The notes beneath the pieces are model-generated. The model saw nothing but the letters and a program-made list of their open reading frames with translations, did not search any database and was not told the DNA's origin. Position numbers and translations under genes: made by a program. This document shows, piece after piece, positions 24,701-37,200 of a DNA stretch of 64,000 nt. This stretch comes from Oscheius dolichura. Lineage: Eukaryota > Nematoda > Chromadorea > Rhabditida > Rhabditidae. Within the stretch, counting starts at the first letter, position 1. Each line of letters starts with the position of its first letter. Location of the stretch: assembly GCA_932521035.1 (NCBI GenBank), contig OW051497.1:10044001-10108000 (forward strand), read 5' to 3'.

Positions 24701-26743
24701 GATTTTGTACATTCCGCAAGGATGAAGATTTACAGACCGACATTGTGAACTTGACTGCGGTGAAGTGCGTCAATGAACTTATGTCAAGAAGATCGAAAAA
24801 AATAACGATCACAATGAGCCAGAAATCAAACCGAACCCCTTTTGAACAGTTTCTCAGAATTCTATAACTTCGTAGAGAACAAGAGTGTAGGTGATTTAAA
24901 CTCTGAATCAAGAATGAGCCTTGATTAGCACAAAAGTTTCTACATTCTTCAAAAAGAATATCAGATCCAGTTGGTTACGCGAAATGGTGTATTGTGCTCA
25001 GAATAGACGCTGGAAATGAAGCATTCCTACGGTAATCACCCGGCCTCGTCAGAATTGAAACGAGGCCTACGTCAAGGAGCTGACCTACAATAGGAAAGGT
25101 AATCTTTGTCCTGGGAAACAGCTGTATTTTTGGAGATACGGAGTGGAGCTTACTAGCCATTAATTTTTATGAGAACATGACGATTTCGCACAGGCGGAGT
25201 TTGGTTGGTGCTCGATCAAGTCATGAGCTTATGACGCACCGGGGAATGTGCGTGAAAACGGGTGAAACTGAGTGGTTATTTCAGAGAGAAAAGAGATTGA
25301 CGATTACAAACCGACGACGGCTGTAAATGGGATGCTAAATGAAAAGAAATTAAAGAAGAATGCAGACAAATTACACGTTTCTATAGTATGGAAACTTTCT
25401 TAAATCCACTCAAGTACTATTCAAATTTTTTTACATGTAAAAGGGCCTTTCATTTTATCTCATGAAGGAAACTTTGAGGGTAATGACGTGTGTTGTTGAA
25501 AGGCTCTTATTTCATTTCACTATGGTGGTTTCCGCATGCGTAATCTTCAATTGAAGACTATATTATCTCTTAGAGGTAGAAATGACTGCCGGTAAAAATT
25601 GTATCGCTTGCCTGGATATGAAACGCGCTTAATTGGGGATTCAAAACAGCCATGTTTTGTATCGTAGTGACTCAAGATTGTTCTCTTGTTGTACACTTCC
25701 TTATGTTCTGGCTGCAGGCATACATTACATTATTTCAGGCGCGACTGTTACCGATCGAAATTAAACGAAAAGTAATTTTTTAAAGGGATTTTGAGAGGGA
25801 TTCTTGAACTCCAAAGGCGAAGTGGTGGTCGTCAAAAGATCAGCTCAGCTGTTTTCCAACTGAGCGACCATCATTTCACCTGTTGGCCACCTGCATCGAC
25901 CGTTGTCCATCAACCGGCAAAAGATCTGTTGCCTAATCGAGAAAGCAACTTACCCCGATGATTTATGACCTATACGGGTAGAGATAAACAGTCTAGGTAG
26001 TTGTGTTTCGATCAGGGACGGAGCGTGTGGGAAGGTAGAGAGAAGAGTGATTGCCCCTCTGATTACTTACGTATTCTGTCAGGTGAGGGTACAATCTCAT
26101 TTCCTAACGGATACGTTTTATGCTATTATCATACAGCTTAAAACACAGGACATGGAGATTCAGGCAGGAGCAAAAGGACAGGATTCTGCTCGTGACTTTG
26201 AGAAAAGATGATTATTGTTTATGTTAATACAAAATTAGAGGTGGGCGACAAAGTGCGAAAATATGTTATAATGACCGGAATTTCACATATTCGTGCCAGA
26301 GAACCTGTGACTTTCACATTTGATAGATCTACCCGTGAGAAGAGCACAGAAAATTAGAAATAGCAACAAGATAGAACTTTCATAACACACCATAGGGTAT
26401 CCCCAGATATGGGCAATTTTACTATTTTATACTACTTATGATGAAATACTGTTCTGCGAAGTCTCATGTTCTTATGTCCTTGCTAATCCGTATAGAGATC
26501 AAGTTAGTCCAAGTTGCAGCAGAAATACAATTGTCTACCACCGATTTTTCAAATTTGAAATCACCACTCCATTTTTTGTATGTGAGTTGGATAATTCATT
26601 CTATTAATTATTTTGGCAGTTTGGCCCGTTTCCGTAATCATATCATTAAGTAAATTGTCATATTCTACCAAGATAAGATCATAATTTAAAGGACTGCTAC
26701 CGTAGCGCCGCCAATATTGGCCGCGGAGCGACTTGCTTCACCA
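21757..26743. other. Gene-poor stretch
   Basis: 5 kb with only short, compositionally random open frames. It holds the promoter of the G alpha gene on its left edge. I found no tRNA, coding exon with family resemblance or tandem array; a partial inverted repeat near 25830-25885 was considered and rejected as a tRNA. Confidence 0.45.
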
Positions 26744-27471
26744 CATGGCGGGAAAAATATTAGCCGAAGAAGTGAACGAGAGGGCGTATCCCTTCATTAA
26801 TTCAGTAGAAGAACTTCCGGAGAGCAGGTGAGTATTAAAGATTGAAGTTTAGACATAGTTCAGCACGGGTTTATCTTTAGGAAATAAAAAATTCAGAATA
26901 ATAGATAGTTCTATCATTTTATTCATTTTTAATAGCAGAAGGCCATAGGTTACATTGATTTATTTCCGGTCCCTCTCCATCTGTTCTTGAGATGCCGACT
27001 GACCCGAGACAACGCTTATCACATCTTATCAACGGGTCCTTCCGTGTGTTCTCATCTGACCATGAAGGACCGTCTGCACACATCACTGGAAAAGAATGAA
27101 CAGGTAATCTCCCTTTATCCCTAAGCTTCTTCCAAAATAGCAAATGACCTCCGGCCCGCGGGTTGCTAGGGTCATTGTGGACCTTCGCCTGGTTTGTTTT
27201 GGTATTCGTACACGCTGAGCCGATTATTCAGTCAAAGCGGCGCATTTTAGTCGAAATGTACCTCAAATTCCACAGCTTCTCTCTAAAAAATTGTTTCAGA
27301 GTCCTATGATAAGTCCAGAAACTCCGGACAGGTCCACGTCAAATGGAGCTATAGACATCGTCAGTGAGTAATTTTTTTCTCTTATCATTTTGCTAAATCC
27401 TCTAGAAATCATAGATTCCCTTCCGCTGCGAACTCTAAAGGTGATCCCCAGCCCTTATATTGTGGGAAATC
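26744..27471 (+). CDS. Unassigned exons, possibly the cytoplasmic N-terminus of the ENPP gene
   Basis: Exon-like segments with good splice signals: an ATG-initiated 28-codon stretch at 26744-26827, 26939-27103, 27300-27363 and 27406-27440 (or to 27471 if a second donor is used). The last three join in phase and encode hydrophilic sequence including SPETPDRSTSNGAIDI. With the donor at 27471 they would join in phase to the transmembrane exon of the ENPP gene at 27865 and form its cytosolic tail. The first segment does not join in phase to the others. I do not recognise a domain. Confidence 0.35.
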
Positions 27472-27864
27472 GTTTTTAAATGGCTTTTTCCCGCCTGACG
27501 TAGAGGTCCTTCCCTCCTCCAGTTTCAAGCAATTTTATATGCTCCAAACCTTTCCACAGATCTCTTTCCAAATATGTTGCTTTCCGGGAACGGTATCTTA
27601 CCATGCGATCTTAACTTTGATCCCTGCTAAACCCTTCCCCAGGTCGAAAAACCTGTCTTTGTTCCGCATGCTTCCGCGTAATTCCTTGTATTTTTTTCTC
27701 GGGCAAGCCTTCCCCTATTTTAATTTACCCCTCTGCAGTTTTACTGTCCAGGGATTGAACTTCCGCACCGGACAGTAAAGTGCAGGAGGTATTTACCATC
27801 CCACGAGTTTATCTAAATCAGACAGTGAAAAAGACCAAATATTTGAAAGATATTTGATGTTCAG

Positions 27865-30810
27865 GTGAACTACCACCCCGTCGGGCGTGGTTCAGTAGTA
27901 AATTTAACCATCTCTACGGGTTGTTGGTGGTGCTGGCCGTGGTCATGTTGGCTACTTTGGTGCTATGTATAATTATCGCTATTCGATTAACTACTGTAAG
28001 TTGTTACCTCATATTAATCTCTGATTTTTCTTTTTATTAGGTTGAGAGTCGAGCTGCAGAAGCTGCAAAAAATATACCGCAATCTATTAACGAAGCAGTC
28101 GAGGCAAGTCGAGAAAAACCAAATCACCATCAGGATCAACCTGTTTCAGGGAATTAAAGCTCAGTTTCCGTCTGGGCTATTTTTACCACCACCGCCACCG
28201 CCGGCACCAACTCAGCCAAAGTTTGAAGCTCCATCGGGGTTGGAACCTATTTCCCCGTCTGTGCATGGACCGGAAGAGAGGAGGACGGAACCTCATTTCT
28301 CTAAATGGCAGGACTCCGTCTGTACTAAGCAATGCCAAAGATCAGAGTAGGAATACCCTTTCTTTTGTGTATTTAGAGAGGATTTCAGTTTAAAAAAGCC
28401 GCCACTTGTGATTCTGAGTTTTGATGGATTTTCACGGGAATATTTGGATAGAGGAATCGTAACAACATTAGAGAAGGTGGCCAGCTGTGGAGCAACAGCA
28501 GAGGCCTGTGATCGTCAACGCATAGACAATTCATAATGTCTTCAGAGAGTCTACCCGTCATATCCGTCACGAACATTTCCTAATCATTACACCATTGCCA
28601 CTGGTTTATACCCGGAATCACATGGAATTGTTGATAATTACGTCTTTGATCCGTCTGTTTCCCCAAATTTGGAGAGCATGAAAACCACGAAGTACAGCCA
28701 ACTCTGGATGGGGGATCCCATTTGGAGTGTGTATAAAAAACAGACAGGTGGCAGAGCACACTGCCTCTTCTACCCAGGCTGCGCCTACAACGCTTCCGGT
28801 AAGTAAGATATTTCCAGAATACTACAGCGTTGCAGGATATCCTCCGGATGTTGCCCCACCATACAACAAAGATCTTCCTTTCCGCAATCGTTTTGAGAAG
28901 GTAAGCAGAGACGGATTTTTATTTGAGAAATGTAATCTCAGGTGAGAGAATGGCTGAATCTACCAGCTGATCAGAGACCGGGTTTGATAACGGCTTACTT
29001 CGATCAGCCGGATACTATTGGGCATTATCACTTGGATGAAGACGATGTTAATGAACAACTGATTGAATTAGACACATTGTTGGAACAGTTCCTAACAGGA
29101 TTGAATGATGATGGAATACTGAATTGCATCAATCTGCTGCTCATCTCCGACCACGGTAAACGATATCGAATAGTTCCGCAATATAGGAGTTAGGAATGCA
29201 TAGAATTAATAAAACAGTCATATTCCAACAAGAATTGGAACTCGATGGGATCGTTACAACAGCTGGAGTAGTGGGAAGGATCTACATGAATGGAACAACA
29301 CGCCCCTTGAACGAGATCACCAGCCCCTTTGAATGCAAGAAGGGAGAAGAGATGCGCGTATTCACTAGAGACACCGTGCCTGCAAGGAAACATTACAGCA
29401 AGACGCCAAGAGTAGGAAATGTCATAGTCCAGGGTGAACCGGGTACAACCTTCTACCCGTAAGTATCTCAATCTGTTAATCTGTTTATAAAGTTTTCCCA
29501 GGAGAGAAGCCAACGATTACCACTTATCAGCTGACCATGGATTTGACTACCATTCTCCAAGCATGCATACCATCTTCTTCGGAATGGGGCCGTCTATCAA
29601 GAAGAAGACAGTCCTTCCAGCATTTCAAAACATTGAGTATTTAAATCTTTTCATGGGTAAGGCTTACTTAAAAAGATCAAGGTTGTTTTCTCAGATTTGC
29701 TCGGATTGGAAACGAGTGTTCCCAACAATGGTACGCAAGGCGTTCTGGATGAAGTCCTTCTGTCTCCCCCACCTTCCAAGCAGTCCACCAGTCATCCCAT
29801 CCAGTGCGTATTTTTATTTTCTAATGTTTTTAAATTTGTCTAGAGAATGCCCCTTGAGCATGCAGTTTCCTGGCGTGAAACCATGTAATGATTGCCCCCA
29901 AGAAGAACAGAACAGATTAAATCAGAAGCTCTTCTATTGTTCGACGAATTTGGCCTTCTTCAACAAACAAGTTCCTCAATTCAATTCTTTCAACCCCGTC
30001 TGTTTCCAAAACTTCTGCAATAAGACGCTAATAACCGGAACAGGACATGGTAAGCAATCTTAAAATTCTTTTTAACCTTTTATTCAGATAAAACAGTCGT
30101 TCTTATTGAAAACCTCTCTGTTAACGACGTAACAACGGAAAGTTGCGAAGTGGTTAACAAAAAGTACGCAGTGGATCAATGTCGACAAACAAATGGAACC
30201 GCTTCTGGACAAAGATACCTATCAGCGAAGCTAAACTCTGATTTTGCAAGAATTCCCTCAACAGAATTCAACTGGGGAGAAGGTTTCGCTACAGGTAAGG
30301 TTAACAAGACGCCAATTTATTCCAATTGTTTCAGAATACTTCGATGCATTGAATGAGCTAACACAGGATTATCTGGAAAGGTTTCAAGAGCTTACAGTAA
30401 TTAGTGGAATTGGATATGATTCTAATCTAGATGGGATAGGCGATGTCTTACCAAGGTATGTCATCCATAATGCATTTTATAATTCTTCAGCGGTCCACCA
30501 ACCCATTTCTTCCGTATACTACTTTCCTGCTCAGGAACAGCTGGACAGAATGGCTACTGTCAAAACTATAAGGATCTCTCAACACTTGCTTTCATTTTCC
30601 CAATTGTTCAAACTGAAATTAATTGTCTGGTGAGACTAGCCTCCATATAAAAGAAGGAGCTATTTTCAGCCAAAAGATAAACTGCTACTGGAATATACAG
30701 CGAAGATAAGGGACGTCGAACTTCTGACTGCATTGGAATTCGTTCCAAGAGATACGCCAAGACAACACGCCCTGTATTTGAGAACTCATATTAACACTCA
30801 ATTATGGTAG
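27865..30810 (+). CDS. Ectonucleotide pyrophosphatase/phosphodiesterase, type II membrane protein
   Basis: The first secure exon (27865-27995) encodes a single transmembrane helix, followed by a coiled or Pro-rich stalk (PPPPPPAPTQP). The phosphodiesterase domain follows: LVILSFDGFS (metal-binding Asp), PSRTFPNHY (catalytic Thr), GLYPESHGIVDN, MGDPIWSV, YFDQPDTIGH (Asp and His ligands), ISDHGM, then ADHGFDYHSPSMHTIF. All expected metal ligands and the nucleophile are present, so it should be active. The C-terminal half (about 29830-30810) resembles the inactive nuclease-like domain of ENPP1-3 and ends at TAG 30808-30810. Family members hydrolyse extracellular nucleotides or lipids at the cell surface. 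One intron (28799-28817) appears to be only 19 nt and another (near 28100) appears to start with GC. The start codon is not fixed (see 26744-27471). Confidence 0.9.
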
Positions 30811-30879
30811 AGATTGCTATGCTAATTCACGGGTACGAAGATGCTTGTAAACATAATACAGGTTTTTCTATTTTTTTTT

Positions 30880-31250
30880 CACTCGGCGGGCGGTCGGTCC
30901 CTCGTTTTTCTGCATCCAAAGGACACCCCCCGGTTGTTGCCGACTTTCATCGACTTCAACTCGTGTTGCTGCTCGTTCGCCGCCGTGCAGCCGTGGCAAT
31001 GGATAGAAGCCCAAGCCTCAAGAAGGACTGGAGCATCGTGAGGCAGTAGGCTCTATAGAACTTCATCCACTCCAACAAAGTCTGAGCGGATTTCACCACA
31101 GATCACGAACCGTCCCCGCCATTTTCCCTAGACAGACGGCCGTTATAGGTGGGAAAGGAGAAAAAAAGCGTCGATAAAAATCTCGCAGACAGTGGATTTC
31201 GTATAGAAAGCGGAGAAGAATTCGGATAAAAACTTTCAAGATTCTTTTTC
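30880..31250. repeat. Dispersed duplicate, copy 1
   Basis: From about 31086, GCGGATTTCACCACAGATCA and the following 150 bases match the segment starting at 32421 with small indels. Weaker similarity (CGACTTCAAC near 30950, against 32273) extends the copy upstream. It is non-coding and lies just after the ENPP gene. Confidence 0.75.
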
Positions 31251-32204
31251 AAAAATAAATTTCTACGTAGCCTTCTACTTTTCCCGATGAAATTCTCCTT
31301 CTCCTTTCTCCCAGTCAGGAAGGGGAAATGAAATGTCTCTCGCTGACGAACGAAGATTATCCCTGACTGGATGTCAGTTAAGGAAATTATCTTATAGGTG
31401 GACCTGGCCCAAATACTCTCTCAAACACCGGAGTCAACATAGCTTCTTGTGAGAGTATTGCCACAAATCGAACGCACCGCTTCAGGTACAAAGCTTTCAA
31501 AAGGCGTTGTCTAGTCTTGACAGGCCTCGCCATGTTTCGACAAGTTTCGAGAAGTACCGACGACAACTTCAAAGCTCTTCATGGAAGAGATTTATCAAGG
31601 AGATTTATGATCACTGATCAACGACTGTTCTGGAAAGGATGGAGCCCCTAACTTCTTGTTTCCAAGCCCCTCATCCCCAAAGAAAAGAACAAATAAGAAT
31701 CAGTGGCGATAATTTATTTAACAGTAGAGCCACATTGATTGGTCATCCTCCAAGGGCCCCTCACTTCCCTTTAATGGGAGGTTCTAAATGTTATGTTTGA
31801 TTCTTTCTTATTTTCAAAACTTACTGGTCTCCGAGTCGTTGTTGATGTGGGTGTAGATCATATTGCTAGGAAATGTGTGTATACGGTGGAACGGAATAGT
31901 ATGCCTTCAAAGGCAGAGAAGGGGTTTATATGGATATAGAAAGTGGGCGGGGACAAGGCGTTTTGTGGGGGAAGAAGAAAAAAGCGTCTAGACAAAGACT
32001 AGTACACGTGGCTTTAGAAGAAAACTGTATAGCGACGAGGACGGGAAGTGCAGGATAATCAAAGGAGGGATGGTATAGCCTTTGCTGTCCACCTTGGACC
32101 TCCCTCCACAGGGGAAGTGGAAAGGAACAGTCAGGGAGATTATATTTCTTTCCACCCCCATTTCTGTGCCGTCAAAGCAGCCAACCGCGATTGCTGTGGA
32201 CGTT

Positions 32205-32580
32205 CGCGACTTCACCTTCTACTGGCGCCGTACGCTCTTCTGGATTCCAAATCCAAACCGATCAACGACTTCAACCAACAGCAGCAGCAAGAAGATCAGC
32301 GGGATGGATGCGGACTCACCCCGCCGACTGGTGTTCTCACCCTCCTTACAACATTCCCCCATCCTTTCCTTTTAATTATTTACATATTGTCAAAGAACCT
32401 CATCATCTCCAACAGTCCTAGCGGATTTCACCACAGATCACGAGCCGTCCCCGCCATTTTTCCTAGACAGACGGCCGTCTTTGGTGGGAAATGAGAAAAA
32501 AAGGGCCGATAAAATTCTCACAGGCAACGGCTTTTGTATAGAAAGGGGAGAAGATTTCAGATAAAACTTTCATGAAAACT
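32205..32580. repeat. Dispersed duplicate, copy 2
   Basis: Same-orientation partner of 30880-31250, offset about 1335 bp. Best conserved from 32421 to 32575. Confidence 0.75.
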
Positions 32581-32906
32581 ATGAGGATGAGGTGTTTCCC
32601 AGAATAACAGATACATACATGCTGATTAGAGGTCCCAATGAAGAAATATGGCCGGTTTGACAAAATGGGAATGGCCTCATCTTATGGAGTATACGACCCA
32701 ATTCCAGTAATTTATGGGGAAGGCAATATTGTTAAAATTTTCCCCCATTTTCAGTGACTGCGTGATCAGCAAATCATGTTGTTCACTCCTGACAGTCACC
32801 TTATTTGCCCTTCGGCATTCACACACATCCGTGATATCAAACCCTATCATTCCGAGCTTGCTCCAAACAGTTCCGACCAGTCATTCCATGCCCTGACAAC
32901 TTTCAA

Positions 32907-34071
32907 ATGTCAGAGAAGCTTGTCTTTTTTATTGTACTGGGTGTACTAGCTATAGTTTTAAATCTTATTCTTTGGAGCACATATTTTGTTGCGACTTCTA
33001 TAGTAATCACTTATAAGCCTAAATATAATCACGTAGACATTAATTATTATTTCCCGGAGGGTACTCAAATGCCTGTGGGTTCCTTTGACAATGAGGTAGG
33101 TTCCCATATTATGTGATGAGTTCATTGTCTTGAGATAGAAGCACTGATAGCGCCTGAAGAATTTTGTCAAAATGTGGCTTTTCTTATGATTGTTCACGTT
33201 AGAGCAAATGATACGGATGGTAGAGAAGAGTGGAGAGAGCTGTATTCTCCATTGAAACAAAAGGTTCCCACTTTTCCTAGAGAAGTAGGTTTAATTCAGT
33301 ACAATTTCGACATGATGTTTGCTATTGGCCAACCAAGGACAGAAGAAGAACAAGACGCTATTTTAGAAGAGGCCAGAGAGTATGACGACATTCTACAGGG
33401 CAACTTCTTGGACACCTATCATAATATATCCTACAAGGTCTGGCTCGCATGTACTGTATGGGATCAATGTTTTCAGCAATTGACTCATTTACATTATGTG
33501 GATAAGTACTGTAAGACTCCATTCATTGTGAAATTAGATGATGATGTGGTAATTCTTGACTAATTGATCCCAAATCTGATTGTTTAGGTTTTTAATGTAC
33601 AAAAATTCGCCGATTTGTTGAAGAAAGGCGGCAAAACAAGATTCACTTCTCTGAAAGACCTCCAAGGGAACAAATTATGGTGTCTCGTTTGGAAAAAAGC
33701 CAAGGTGCAGCATGCTGGTAAATGGTAATAATAACTTCTATGTTTATACGAAGTCTCGCTTCAGGAATATTCCAAAGAATGATAATCTAGGGCAGTTTTA
33801 TCCTCCCTATTGTGCAGGAATGGCGTATTTTATGACAAAAACAACTGTCTCACATCTAGTACAAGCATCTCATTCTGTTAAATTTTTCTGGGTTGATGAC
33901 ATTTTTATTACGGGTTATGTTGCTAAACAGGCGAAAACTAGGCATGTAAATATACCCTTCTTCATGCGAGATCCAGACAATTTTGAAAGGTTTCAGTCAA
34001 ATAAGCCAATGTTTAGTCTAACACTCAGAGAGAATACGAGTACATGGTTTAATGAGCTTTACCTCAACTAA
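32907..34071 (+). CDS. Beta-1,3-galactosyltransferase-like glycosyltransferase (GT31)
   Basis: Four exons (32907-33095, 33135-33548, 33588-33724, 33765-34071) give 348 aa with consistent phases. The N-terminus is a type II signal anchor (VFFIVLGVLAIVLNLILWS). The catalytic part has the GT31 signatures: VRANDTDGREEWRELY, the DxD motif in KLDDDVV, FYPPYCAGMAYFMT and FFWVDDIFITG (the conserved EDV-type motif, here DDI). Such enzymes act in the Golgi, adding Gal, GlcNAc or GalNAc in beta-1,3 linkage to glycans or glycolipids; the exact acceptor cannot be told from sequence. AATAAA follows at 34089-34094. Confidence 0.9.
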
Positions 34072-34088
34072 CTTTGTTATTTTGCTTT

Positions 34089-34094
34089 AATAAA
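34089..34094 (+). terminator. Polyadenylation signal of the GT31 gene
   Basis: AATAAA 18 bases after the stop codon. Confidence 0.7.
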
Positions 34095-34208
34095 TCTAGT
34101 TCTCTATTTATAAACCGATGTTGAATATAAAATTTATTATCTACACGTTTCATAAAGTCTATGCCAGAGAAGTACCCGTGGATGACCTTGTTCATTCAAT
34201 TGTAATCT

Positions 34209-37200
34209 CTATCCCCTTTCTTCTGAGCTCTCGGAGCTCTTGCGGTCCTTTTTATCGCAAGTCACACCCTTCAACCCATCCGGACAAATGGCACATTGGA
34301 CTAGACCGTCTTCGTTGATAAAACAGGCTCCTCCGCCCGGACAAGGGCAAATACTGCAATCATCTACTCCTCCTTTGGTAGCATCCCCGTAGTATCCGAC
34401 AGCACACAGCTCGCAATTATCTCCAGCTGTGTTATGCTGACAACGCTAAAACATTAATTACTTGAATAAATTGAAGCTCTTACAATACAACGTCCGGTCT
34501 CATCACAGTGGCTTGTATGCATATTGCATTCACACAGCTGTTCACCAGTTTCTGCCTCAGGTTCTTCAATTTCCAGGGGTGTACATGCTCCGGTGTTTGG
34601 ATCTCCAGTAAATCCTTCGATGCAATGCTCGCATTGAACTCCATAGGTGTAATCAGTACAGTTATGGCAGGTGAAATAGGTCTTGTCACACATTGTGGCA
34701 TGTCCATTGCAATCGCAGGATCCATTGTAGTTCAGGTAGATTCTAGTACACATGGGGAGGGATTGCTCCGCTCTTCTTCGCTCCCTCTCACTGCTGATCT
34801 CCTTCATGTGTTTTGCTAGACGAGCAGCTAGTTGTTGAGTAGACACGTTTCCTTGGAGCTTTAAGTCTTCTAATTCCTAAACAGATTGTATTTCTCTGAC
34901 ATATTCTTCAAACCTCAGCAGTATCGTCTCCAAACATATGAGCAATGAAATGCCTGCATCCGGTATCAATGGTGTCCGTTGCTTCTTCTTTCTGTTCTCC
35001 TTCGGCAGCTTCGAAGAACTCGTAAACCTTCTCGTAGACTTCTTGATCTCCAATTTCCGCATTGCTGATCATATCACCCAGTTCCATTTTCTGTTTATTA
35101 TTCAACCATGTGGTCAAATCTGTAGGTTCAAAGTGAACTAAGCGGAAGATCTTTCGACAGAAGGCGCCGTACTTATCTACCAAAGAAGAGGTACTGATAA
35201 AGATTTTAAAAAAATACCAGCTAGTATTCTGCTTCTTTCACTCTTCAGGTCTCCTACCATCTCATGGAATCGAGTCTCGATTTGGTCAACGGGATCATTA
35301 TCCATAAACATTACTTCCAGAGCGGCGTAGTTACTCTTCCCCAAGACAGACTTTAAATTGGAGTTACAGTATTCTTGGAAATGTCTAGAACATATTTGAT
35401 AAGGAGGCTAGAGCCTACTGGTACCTGTCATATTTCCGGCGAACATCCTTCCTCTGGTGGTAAAACTGATCAGCAATTGTATTCATGATCTCCCATTTGT
35501 CATTTCCGCCGTTCTTCATTCGTTCAATCAAGATTTTCTGAATATCAAATAATCATTTCGTCGTGTGAGAAAACTACATGGCGAGCGTTCATCCAGTCTA
35601 ACCATTGGCTCTTGAGCTCTTCGGGATCTTCCACCTCTACAGACTCTTCGATAGAGTTCTCCTCCACCGTATGTCTTGGCCTCCTTCTCAAGTCCTTGTA
35701 ACTGAAGAACTCCTCTATCAGTTTCTGTTTCTTCTCAATAGACATCCCATCAAAGAAGCGAAATAGCTATAAACGAAGAATAAAAGTATTTATATCTTTC
35801 AAGTAGATCTTTGGCTGCAAAACGTTTTGCTCGAGCGGTCAGCACTATCAGTTACAGCAAAGATTACGGAGTCCATTTATAGGAAAAAAGATAATGAACC
35901 CACCGCCTTGATGATTTCGTCTTTTCTCTTTGTTTGAGCATAGATAGCGTGAAGTTCTTGAATTTGTCTCGGAGAAAGGAATTCCTCGATATGGGAGCCG
36001 TCTTCCGAGTGAGCAATTCTAAAATATCAAAAAGTTAAAAAGAACAGAAAAGGGAGGAGAACCTCTTGGCTTTTTCTTTTATCCGATTGTACTTTTTAAT
36101 TAAATGGTTAGCACTTTTCAAGCAGTCCTCATCCGGGGGTGATACTTCTCTGGCAATGTGGATGGCTAGTTCTCTAGAAATGGACCGTATATTTTCCTCT
36201 ACGCAATCTTACTTGAACTTTACAAAGTTTGCTTTGATCAGGAGATTATGGAGGGTATTTTTCCTCTCTTCAGTTAAATCATCCCTCCATAATGTACACC
36301 GATCCAAGCGAGTCAGCAGGGCCTTCCTTGTTTGGATAAGCTTGTGATGGGTACTGGCCTCCTCGCTTACAGCGTGACTGTCGTCGTTGTCTTCGACGGA
36401 GGCCACACCATTCTAGAAATGATCCTTATCTCTAACTGTAGGTGGAATACAGATAGGTTTTCCTGTCAATCATATGCCGAAAGGGAAACTTTGGGCACGA
36501 GGTACAAATTAGAAAGAACCAAAGATGTCTGACGTCAACATCTAAGTTTAGCTCCTTCCGGTGATTTTTAGGGGTTCAAAAGCGGAACGGAAAAATACAA
36601 GTGAAAATGGCTACGGCTTATAACTTTAATTAAAGGAACTGTCAGGGACCAAGTGAAAGTGATCATTTGACCCTAAGCAACCGAGTCCCAAGCGACTGAC
36701 TACGTATGGGCCTATTCTCTATCCCAACTTTTCATTTCGGGGTCATTTTATTTTACGACTCATGTAGCGTTTTCCTCCTTTTCTCTCTCAAAAAGGTAGC
36801 AAACTAACTCAGTATAGGCTTAAATAATTGACCGTTTTCTTCTGATCACGACGATATATTTATTTTTCCATATGGACATCGGAATCACGAGAAAATTGCA
36901 TTTTTATCCGAAAATCGTAAATGCATTCCATTTCTGTGATCATAATCGTTGCGGGACCCATGAAAGGTCCTGCAACGATCATGATCACTTTTTTTTCAAC
37001 CAGATTTTGATCATAAATGGTTATTATTCTCGTGATACAGGCGTCCATATGCAAAAATAAATATACCATCGTGATCAGGAGAAAAGGCGCATTTTTTAAG
37101 CCCAAGTTGTTTTAGGTCCCTGACAGTTCCTTTAAAGTGGCGCACATTGTAAAATGAACAAAGAAGAAATCATTACCTGTATACTTGCAGCGGTGTACAA

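Larger units (their letters stand above)
30811..32906. other. Intergenic, contains the direct duplicate
   Basis: Apart from the two repeat copies nothing coding is convincing; several short frames are Arg/Ser-rich by composition only. Confidence 0.4.

Noticed and set aside
24154-24725. Two plus-strand frames, one with a CAVCKGYGKV motif
   Set aside because: The motif is a single Cys pair; no splice-linked exons and no recognisable domain.
25830-25890. tRNA-like inverted repeat with a CTCAGTTGG-type motif
   Set aside because: No seven-base acceptor stem, no T-loop GTTCRA and no sensible anticodon arm; only a partial hairpin remains.
36860-37105. Open frames on both strands within the intron of the NPA-EGF gene
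   Set aside because: They arise from the palindrome, which gives similar frames on both strands; no coding signal beyond that.
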